DNA of 5,047 bases from Elusimicrobia bacterium CG08_land_8_20_14_0_20_44_26 (GTDB taxonomy: Bacteria > CG03). The stretch covers positions 1 through 5,047 of the forward strand of contig PEXM01000059.1 in the NCBI GenBank assembly GCA_002779055.1, read 5' to 3'. A program made the translations under genes and the position numbers. This document shows positions 1 to 4,548 of the stretch, one piece after another (positions within the stretch are counted from its first letter, which is position 1; every line of letters begins with the position of its first letter). The notes below the pieces were generated by a model. It worked only from the letters and a program-made list of their open reading frames with translations. It ran no database searches and was not told where the DNA came from.

Positions 1-47
1 TTGCGGAGTTTATGGATTACTTTATTCGGGCTAAGAGCGGGAATTTT
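1..47. other. Left edge, no recognisable gene
   Basis: I see no convincing coding sequence, hairpin or promoter here. An open frame runs rightward from about position 12, but it crosses the repeat element and runs antisense through hicB, so it is not a credible gene. If a hicA toxin gene follows hicB on the - strand, it would have to lie to the left of this window. Confidence 0.5.
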
Positions 48-60
48 ACCCCGTTAGAGA

Positions 61-86
61 ATGCCACCGACTCCTGTCGGTGGTAT
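61..86. repeat. Hairpin 1 of the repeat element
   Basis: The arms CCACCGAC (64-71) and GTCGGTGG (76-83) pair perfectly around a 4-base loop, TCCT. The stem can grow by one G-T and two A-T pairs to 61-86, where it meets the end of the outer stem. It is GC-rich and has no T-run after it, so I do not call it a terminator. Confidence 0.8.
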
Positions 87-101
87 AAATCATTGCCTTT
101 T

Positions 102-124
102 GATGGCGGTATAAAGCCGCCATC
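102..124. repeat. Hairpin 2 of the repeat element
   Basis: The arms GATGGCGG (102-109) and CCGCCATC (117-124) pair perfectly around the 7-base loop TATAAAG. The word GGTATAAA at 108-115 also occurs at 82-89, at the 3' side of hairpin 1. Confidence 0.8.
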
Positions 125-136
125 TTTATTCGCTCG

Positions 137-165
137 CCCCGTTAGATACTTGTTATCTAACGGGG
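137..165. repeat. Hairpin 3 of the repeat element
   Basis: The arms CCCCGTTAGATA (137-148) and TATCTAACGGGG (154-165) form a perfect 12-bp stem with a 5-base loop, CTTGT. The arms repeat the first ten bases of the outer inverted repeat, so the element is built from two nested copies of the same palindromic motif. Confidence 0.85.
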
Positions 166-196
166 TTAAAGAACTGTGTTCTCTAACGGGGTTTAC

Positions 197-451
197 TCAA
201 ACTTCAACCGGCAGAGAAATCTGTGTTTCTATTTTGGATTGTTTGAGCAGTAAAGAGGATATTTCCGAGGGAAGAGGATCTTCGTGTTCAATGCAGGACT
301 CAATGAGTTTTCTCGCGACATCTTCGGCAATTTCCAGCGCTTCGGATATTGTTCTTCCCTGCGCGATGAGTCCCTGCAGAGCGGAACTTGTCACGAGGTA
401 TCCGCCTTCCTCAAGACGTTCAACGGTTACCGGAATTAAATATTCTGACAT
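197..451 (-). CDS. hicB: HicB-family antitoxin-like protein
   Basis: An 84-residue protein resembling short HicB/UPF0150 antitoxins. The N-terminal half shows the family pattern: a first strand (YLIPVTVERLEEGGYLV, about 4-20), then ALQGLIAQG at 24-32, and TISEALEIAEDVA at 34-46 leading into a helix. In this family the partly degraded RNase H-like fold binds and blocks HicA, an mRNA-cutting toxin. No C-terminal DNA-binding domain is evident at this length. The ATG at 451 is chosen because AGGAGG sits 8 nt upstream; a longer version starting further upstream would read through that site and the promoter. It is transcribed divergently from ddl. No hicA is seen on either side: upstream is only the promoter and ddl, and 4 bp past the stop the repeat element begins. 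It may be an orphan, or its toxin may lie beyond position 1. Family call fairly firm; toxin-antitoxin role is inference. Confidence 0.85.
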   Translation of the reverse strand: MSEYLIPVTVERLEEGGYLVTSSALQGLIAQGRTISEALEIAEDVARKLIESCIEHEDPLPSEISSLLLKQSKIETQISLPVEV

Positions 452-459
452 TTTTTTTC

Positions 460-465
460 CCTCCT
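460..465 (-). promoter_or_regulatory. hicB ribosome binding site
   Basis: On the - strand AGGAGG lies 8 nt before the ATG at 451, separated by a G and an A-run. It fixes the start of hicB and rules out the longer in-frame reading. Confidence 0.85.
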
Positions 466-470
466 TTGAA

Positions 471-499
471 ATTATAGCACGATTAAAGATTTTTAGCAA
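471..499 (-). promoter_or_regulatory. Sigma70-type promoter of hicB
   Basis: Read on the - strand: TTGCTA at 499-494 (four of six matches to TTGACA), a 17-bp spacer, then TATAAT at 476-471 (all six matches). TG stands one base before the -10, making it an extended -10. Transcription would begin around 467-464, just at the ribosome binding site, giving a leader of only about 13-16 nt. The spacing and perfect -10 make this the best promoter in the window. Confidence 0.75.
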
Positions 500-513
500 T
501 GTGAAGCGCGGAC

Positions 514-519
514 AAGGAG
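514..519 (+). promoter_or_regulatory. ddl ribosome binding site
   Basis: AAGGAG lies 7 nt before the TTG at 527. It decides the start of ddl: the frame has a stop at 494-496 and no ATG or GTG between that stop and 527, and the next in-frame ATG would remove the first 35 residues, including a catalytic motif. Confidence 0.8.
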
Positions 520-526
520 AAGTATC

Positions 527-1444
527 TTGATTCAGAAAATTAGGAAAATTGCCGTATTGGCAGGAGTTTCGAAGAGCGAACGCAAAGTTTCGCTTAGAAG
601 CGCGCGCGCGGTGCTCAACGCCTTAAAGAAGATGAATTTTGACTGCGGCATCGTTGACATAGGGAGGGGCAATTTAATAAAAAAAGTCGTCTCTTTTAAG
701 CCGGATTTTTGTTTCATCGCCTGCCACGGTTCCCCCGGCGAAGACGGAACGGTTCAGGCGGCGCTGGAAATTTTGAAGATACCTTACAGTTCTTCCGGCG
801 TTCTTCCATCGGCGGTGTGTATGAATAAAGTTCTTACGAAAATCGTTTTTGAATCGCTGAATATAAGAACGGCTCCCGGAATAACTCTTTATAAAGGCAA
901 AAAATATTCGCTCGCTTCTCTCGGTGCGCTTCTTCCGCTTGTGGTAAAACCCTCGTCGGAGGGCTCCACTGTGGGAGTGTCCTTGGTCAGAAAAAAAACG
1001 GGTCTTCCGAAGGCGCTCAAAAAGGCATTTGCATACGGTTCGCAGGTTATTGTAGAACGTTATATCGACGGCAGAGAATTTACGGTCGGGTGGCTTGCTG
1101 GTAAAGTCCTTCCGCCTCTTGAAATAATTCCCGTAAACGAGTATTACGATTACGAGTCAAAGTACGAACCCGAAATGAGCAGACACGTTGTGCCTGCTGA
1201 AATAAGCAAAATTGAGACCGAAACGATTTCATCCGCTACGCATTTGATTTGCAGAAGTATGAATTTACGCGGCGCCGCGAGAGTGGATTTCCTGCGCTCG
1301 CGCGGCGGGAGATATTACGCTCTTGAAGTGAACACCATTCCCGGAATGACCGAAACGAGTCTTCTGCCGGAGGAGGCGGCGGCGGCGGGGATTTCATTTG
1401 AGAAAGCCGTCGGTATGATAATCAAAGATTCTTTGAGAAAATGA
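527..1444 (+). CDS. ddl: D-alanine--D-alanine ligase
   Basis: Cytoplasmic ATP-grasp enzyme joining two D-alanines to make the D-Ala-D-Ala end of the peptidoglycan precursor, the substrate of MurF. At 305 residues it has the usual DdlB length. N-terminal domain: SERKVSL at 17-23, with Glu18 matching the family's catalytic Glu. Then HGSPGEDGT at 67-75 and the central region SSSGVLPSA at 88-96. ATP-grasp part: VVKPSSEGSTVGVS (139-152), with Ser147; GREFTVG at 182-188; YYDYESKY at 206-213; Arg252 and Asp254; and the metal- and product-binding LEVNTIPGMTETSL (266-279), with Glu267, Asn269 and Ser278. All expected active-site residues are present. The early glycine pair of many Ddl proteins is here Ala12-Gly13. 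The start is TTG with AAGGAG upstream; the stop overlaps the ftsQ start by 4 bp (ATGA). I found no strong + strand promoter in the 75-bp gap to hicB; a TTGAAA at 466-471 has only a poor -10 partner. Function is secure. Confidence 0.96.
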   Translation: MIQKIRKIAVLAGVSKSERKVSLRSARAVLNALKKMNFDCGIVDIGRGNLIKKVVSFKPDFCFIACHGSPGEDGTVQAALEILKIPYSSSGVLPSAVCMNKVLTKIVFESLNIRTAPGITLYKGKKYSLASLGALLPLVVKPSSEGSTVGVSLVRKKTGLPKALKKAFAYGSQVIVERYIDGREFTVGWLAGKVLPPLEIIPVNEYYDYESKYEPEMSRHVVPAEISKIETETISSATHLICRSMNLRGAARVDFLRSRGGRYYALEVNTIPGMTETSLLPEEAAAAGISFEKAVGMIIKDSLRK

Positions 1445-2211
1445 CTAAAAGAAAGAGCAGAAACACATTCAGGGCGGTGAAGGTATTTCTTTTCGTGTTT
1501 GCCGCTTTTTCGTTTTTCACGGCGGGTCATTTTTTTTATAATTTTCTGACTCACTGGTCAAAACTCAATGTCTCAAAAATAGACGTCCGGGGCGTCAAGG
1601 TTTTAAATGAGGAATATGTAAAACACCTTACGGGATTTCGGATGGGAGAAAACATTTTTTCTTACAGTATAAACCCTTTGATATACCGGCGGGAAAAATG
1701 GATTAAAAATATAAAAATCACAAGGGCCTTTCCCGACAGAATAATCGTGAATGTGAGAGAGCGGATACCCATAGCTCTTTTCAGGAAAGAAACACAGGGT
1801 TTCGTCGTGACTTTTGACGAAACCATAATAAAAAACATTGAGCGCGCCGAAAAAATATACGCGCTTCCGAGATGGGACAGATTTAACGATACTTCCGCCG
1901 GCACAAGGAAAAGGGTGGTTGATTTTCTCAGGGCTCTGCACAGCAGAGAATATGAATTTTACGAAAAACTTGTGGATTTCAAAATTGAAGGCGAGTCGCT
2001 TGTGATGAATATGAAGGATTACAAAATATATTTCGGTCATCCGGACAAAAGCATTTTAAAGGATAAATTTTCGGCGGTTTCAAAAATTGCCGAAGATGCT
2101 TTGAGAAAAGGCGGGACACTTGATTATGTTGACTTGAGACCATTTACAAAAAAAATGCGAAGTGCTATTATTAAACTTAAAAATGAGGTTGGTAAAAAAA
2201 ATGTCAAATGA
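1441..2211 (+). CDS. ftsQ: Cell division protein FtsQ
   Basis: Bitopic inner-membrane divisome protein that, in studied bacteria, binds FtsB and FtsL and helps control septal wall synthesis. The 256 residues show the expected plan: a short basic cytoplasmic N-terminus (1-14), one hydrophobic membrane segment rich in Phe (about 12-33), a POTRA domain (about 43-114, with ISKIDVRGV-like VSKIDVRGV at 44-52, NIFSYS at 71-76, and FPDRIIVNVRERIPIALF ending it at 97-114), then the FtsQ beta domain, closing with TLDYVDLRP at 226-234, a conserved family signature. The last about 20 residues are basic (FTKKMRSAIIKLKNEVGKK) and run into the ftsA overlap. The start overlaps the ddl stop as ATGA. Only a weak GAG precedes it, so translation probably depends on coupling to ddl. 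The stop lies 11 bp inside ftsA. Sequence similarity in this family is low; the call rests on architecture plus position. Confidence 0.93.
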   Translation: MTKRKSRNTFRAVKVFLFVFAAFSFFTAGHFFYNFLTHWSKLNVSKIDVRGVKVLNEEYVKHLTGFRMGENIFSYSINPLIYRREKWIKNIKITRAFPDRIIVNVRERIPIALFRKETQGFVVTFDETIIKNIERAEKIYALPRWDRFNDTSAGTRKRVVDFLRALHSREYEFYEKLVDFKIEGESLVMNMKDYKIYFGHPDKSILKDKFSAVSKIAEDALRKGGTLDYVDLRPFTKKMRSAIIKLKNEVGKKNVK

Positions 2212-3433
2212 AATTATACAGACGGGTCTTGAAATAGGTTCTTCCCATGTAAAGTGCGTTATCAGCAGTATCGTCGCCGATAAAATAAAAATAAAGGGTT
2301 ACGCCTCGCGCCGCTGCAACGGCATTGAGAAAGGAAACATCATAGACATAAACGATACCGTTGAAACGATAAGAGAAGTCGTCGGCCAGGCCGAAGAGCG
2401 GGCGAAAGTAAATATAAACTTCCTCAATTTGGGAGTTCACGGGCTTCACATCACGGGAAAAAACAATCATGCGGCGGTCGCTATTCTCTCTCACGACCAG
2501 GAGATAAACACATCCGATGTGAAACAGGTTCTTAATTCGGCGAGAGCGGTTCTGACAAATCAGGAGCAGCAGATAATTCACACGGTCCCGCAGGAGTATA
2601 TTGTGGACCACCAAAAAGGCGTGCGCGACCCGAGAGGAATGTCCGCCAATCATCTGCATGTCAACGTCTACAACATCATAGCGGTGACATCGATACTCAC
2701 GAATGTCAAAAAATGCGTTGAGAAAGCCGGTTTTGAGATTCAGAATACGATATTTTCTCCTCTCGCCGCCGCTAACACGGTTCTGTTGGATGAAGAGAAA
2801 AAACTCGGCTGTCTTTTGATAGACATCGGCGGAAAACTTAGCGAAATAAGTTATTATGAGAGGGGCGCTCTCAAGGGGGTTCAGATGATAGTGTCGGGCG
2901 GCGACTATATTACCGACGATCTTGCAAAATGTATGAAGATCTCCCGCGCGGAGGGTTCAAGGATTAAGAAGGACTACGGCTTTGCCACCCAGGCGCACAT
3001 ACCGACAGAAGGTAAAATAGAGATAACAAAAATAGACGGTCGGACAAAAAGCGAGGTCTCGGTAAAGGAGATAGCCAAGATAATATCGGAACGCCTGAAG
3101 GATATTCTGAAGGGCTCCGAAGGTATCAGTGAATGCATAAAAAATATGCAGATTGAGCCGGAACTCATAACGAGTTGCATCATCACCGGCGGCGGAGCGA
3201 AACTTCCGGGAATAGATGAGTATATACAGTCGCAATTCAATTTCCAGACGAGACTCGGTTATGTGCAGAAGCAGGACGCAATAGGAGACGAGGAGGTGAT
3301 GGATGATCTTTCTTACACTTCTGCCATAGGGCTCACGAAATACGATGTGACGGATGAAATGCCGTCCATTGCGGGAGGGAAACGGCGCAAGAGAAGAAGC
3401 GGTCTGATTGAATGGATAAAGCGGATATTTTAG
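2201..3433 (+). CDS. ftsA: Cell division protein FtsA
   Basis: Actin-like ATPase that anchors FtsZ filaments to the membrane and recruits later divisome proteins. Taking the ATG at 2201 gives 410 residues, near the family norm. Visible parts: phosphate-1 loop TGLEIGSSHVKCVI (8-21); the FtsA-specific 1C subdomain (about 80-160), including HTVPQEYIVD at 127-136; phosphate-2 region LLIDIGGKLSEISYY (205-219); adenosine motif IITGGGAKLPGI (328-338 region); and a basic linker KRRKRR (394-399) before the amphipathic membrane-targeting helix SGLIEWIKRIF (400-410). Glu11 instead of Asp in phosphate 1 is also found in E. coli FtsA. The phosphate-2 loop, usually DIGGGTTD-like, is unusual here (GGKLSE). 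The start at 2201 keeps the short N-terminus typical of the family; GAGG at 2185-2188 is 12 nt away, rather far. In-frame ATG at 2183 and GTG at 2162 are possible but poorly supported. It overlaps ftsQ by 11 bp. ftsZ does not follow. Confidence 0.95.
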   Translation: MSNEIIQTGLEIGSSHVKCVISSIVADKIKIKGYASRRCNGIEKGNIIDINDTVETIREVVGQAEERAKVNINFLNLGVHGLHITGKNNHAAVAILSHDQEINTSDVKQVLNSARAVLTNQEQQIIHTVPQEYIVDHQKGVRDPRGMSANHLHVNVYNIIAVTSILTNVKKCVEKAGFEIQNTIFSPLAAANTVLLDEEKKLGCLLIDIGGKLSEISYYERGALKGVQMIVSGGDYITDDLAKCMKISRAEGSRIKKDYGFATQAHIPTEGKIEITKIDGRTKSEVSVKEIAKIISERLKDILKGSEGISECIKNMQIEPELITSCIITGGGAKLPGIDEYIQSQFNFQTRLGYVQKQDAIGDEEVMDDLSYTSAIGLTKYDVTDEMPSIAGGKRRKRRSGLIEWIKRIF

Positions 3434-3511
3434 TTTTAACAGGCGATGGGGCAAATGTGAATCTGCATCTTAAAATTGCGGTGCGGTTAAGCGCGTGGTG
3501 AGGAGGTTTAA
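3434..3511 (+). other. Gap between ftsA and the first carbamoyltransferase
   Basis: The 78 bp hold no convincing gene, terminator or RNA. Only small imperfect palindromes are seen (for example GCG-GTTAAG-CGC near 3483-3494), without a T-run. TAAAAT at 3471-3476 resembles a -10 box, but nothing near 17 bp upstream resembles a -35 box. The last part carries the ribosome binding site of the next gene. With no terminator, read-through from the dcw genes is possible. Confidence 0.5.
3501..3506 (+). promoter_or_regulatory. Ribosome binding site of first carbamoyltransferase
   Basis: A full AGGAGG lies 5 nt before the GTG at 3512. TAA directly precedes the GTG in frame (3509-3511), so no longer start is possible. 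Together they fix GTG as the start. Confidence 0.88.
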
Positions 3512-4531
3512 GTGATTACGAATTTGAAAGGCAGGGATTTTATCAGTGTGATGGATTTTAGCAAAGAAGAACTTGAAACCATTCTTGAGGTTGCAAGGGA
3601 CCTGAAATTGAGAAACGCTATCGGCGAGAGTCAGAAGCATATTCTTGCCGGAAAGATCCTTGGAATGCTTTTTGCTTCGCCGTCGACGAGAACACGGCTG
3701 TCTTTTTCAAGCGGTATTTTTCAGCTTGGGGGACAGGACCAGATATACAGTCCTCAGGAACTTCAACTTTCTCACAAGGAATCGTGGAAAGACACGGCCG
3801 AAATGATTTCAAGATTTCTTGACGGTTTTGCCATCAGGCTTTATAACCTTAAAGCCCAGATGGGCGCGGAAACCTATGAATACGGGGACGCTCGTAAAGT
3901 GCTGAGGGGGCTTGCGGAATTTTCAAAAGTGCCGATCATAAATATGCTGGACGACAAAGAACATCCCTGCCAGATTATGGGCGATATTCTGACAATGATA
4001 GAAAAGTTCGGCGGGATAGAATCTGTCAAAAAAAAGAAAATTGTTATGTCATGGGCTTATGACGAAAGAGCAAAATCAGCCGGCGTTCCCCAGACGATGA
4101 TTGCGGCGGGTTGCGCTTTGGGGATGAACATAACTTTGGCTTATCCAAATGAAAAAGGCCTTTATGATGTTGACCAGGATTATACGGATTTTGCGAAAAA
4201 AGCGGCTGATGCCTCCGGCGGTTCTCTCAAAATAGAGCATGATATATGGAAAGCATCCAACGGCGCCGATGTCATATATGCCAAATCGTGGGCGCGTAAT
4301 CCGGACAGGCATGCCGAGGTCGGAGCCAATTATAAAAAGGACTGGTGCATTTCACACAAGCATTTTGAAAAAGCCAATGAAGGCGCTGTTTATATGCACT
4401 GCCTGCCGGCGAGGAGAAAATTTGAGGTTACGGATGAACTGATAGACGATCCGAAGATTTCCATAGTCAATGATGAAGCCGAAAATCGTCTTCACGTTCA
4501 GAAAGCCATTATGGCTCTGGTAATGAGATAA
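3512..4531 (+). CDS. Carbamoyltransferase, knotted/YgeW-like (OTC family)
   Basis: A complete 339-residue member of the aspartate/ornithine carbamoyltransferase superfamily, which moves the carbamoyl group between carbamoyl phosphate and an amine. Carbamoyl-phosphate domain: SPSTRTRLSF at 56-65, with the STRTR motif at 58-62; HKESWKDTAEMISR (88-101); and HPCQ at 151-154. Second domain: IVMSWAYDERAKSAGVPQ (177-194), GADVIYAKSW (251-260), YMHCLPARRKFEVTDE (294-309) and DEAENRLHVQKAIMA (321-335). The DxxxSMG ornithine-binding motif of ordinary OTC is absent; YAKSW stands in its place, as I recall it from N-acetylornithine carbamoyltransferase and, in the form YPKSW, from YgeW, the group with a knotted chain. 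The proline-rich loop of those proteins after WAY is shortened here. Substrate is therefore unknown: ornithine, an acylated ornithine, or a ureido compound of purine breakdown are options. Arg301-Arg302 after HCLP fits N-acetylornithine-type enzymes. It is followed after 17 bp by a related gene. Automatic annotation may say ornithine carbamoyltransferase (argF). Confidence 0.9.
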   Translation: MITNLKGRDFISVMDFSKEELETILEVARDLKLRNAIGESQKHILAGKILGMLFASPSTRTRLSFSSGIFQLGGQDQIYSPQELQLSHKESWKDTAEMISRFLDGFAIRLYNLKAQMGAETYEYGDARKVLRGLAEFSKVPIINMLDDKEHPCQIMGDILTMIEKFGGIESVKKKKIVMSWAYDERAKSAGVPQTMIAAGCALGMNITLAYPNEKGLYDVDQDYTDFAKKAADASGGSLKIEHDIWKASNGADVIYAKSWARNPDRHAEVGANYKKDWCISHKHFEKANEGAVYMHCLPARRKFEVTDELIDDPKISIVNDEAENRLHVQKAIMALVMR

Positions 4532-4537
4532 AAAATC

Positions 4538-4543
4538 AGGAGG
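4538..4543 (+). promoter_or_regulatory. Ribosome binding site of second carbamoyltransferase
   Basis: AGGAGG ends 5 nt before the GTG at 4549, the same arrangement as in the preceding gene. It lies within the 17-bp gap between the two genes, which implies one transcript. Confidence 0.88.
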
Positions 4544-4548
4544 GAAAA

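Larger units (their letters stand above)
48..192. repeat. Structured inverted-repeat element (REP/MITE-like)
   Basis: A perfect 14-bp inverted repeat forms the ends: ACCCCGTTAGAGAA at 48-61 and its reverse complement at 179-192. Between them lie three separate perfect or near-perfect hairpins (61-86, 102-124, 137-165). Folded as single strand, this gives a closing stem with three arms, a cloverleaf-like shape. The 10-mer CCCCGTTAGA is present at 49-58 and 137-146, and its reverse complement at 156-165 and 182-191. TTTA flanks the inner 13 bp of the ends on both sides (45-48 and 192-195), as a short target duplication would. There is no coding capacity, so if mobile it depends on a transposase elsewhere. 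The stems lack following U-tracts, so it is not a classical intrinsic terminator. Alternatives are a REP/BIME-type repeat processed by an IS200-like transposase, or a structured RNA. The repeats are directly visible; the class is inference. Confidence 0.75.

Noticed and set aside
137..161. Integron attC-like core sites (GTTAGAT and ATCTAAC match GTTRRRY and RYYYAAC).
   Set aside because: In attC the order is RYYYAAC then GTTRRRY, pointing outward; here it is the reverse, and the outer copy GTTAGAG does not fit the consensus. No integrase or cassette is seen.
48..192. Intrinsic terminator for hicB or for a gene on the left.
   Set aside because: The hairpins are strong, but none is followed by a U-tract on either strand.
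48..192. A tRNA gene, because of the cloverleaf-like fold.
   Set aside because: The arms are too long, the length is about twice that of a tRNA, and no T-loop or CCA-type end is present.
48..192. A CRISPR array.
   Set aside because: The repeats are nested and inverted with unequal spacing, not direct repeats with regular spacers.
466..494. A + strand promoter for ddl starting with TTGAAA at 466-471.
   Set aside because: At 16-17 bp spacing the -10 candidate (GATTTT/ATTTTT) matches poorly. ddl needs a promoter nearby, but I cannot point to it.
12..530. A 172-residue reading frame on the + strand.
   Set aside because: It crosses the hairpin element and runs antisense to hicB, which has its own promoter, ribosome binding site and family match; its translation has no recognisable features.
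990..997. An A8 run in ddl as a programmed frameshift site.
   Set aside because: The reading frame continues intact with all Ddl motifs on both sides, so no shift is needed.
3471..3476. TAAAAT as a -10 box for the carbamoyltransferase operon.
   Set aside because: No -35-like hexamer lies 16-18 bp upstream and there is no extended TG.
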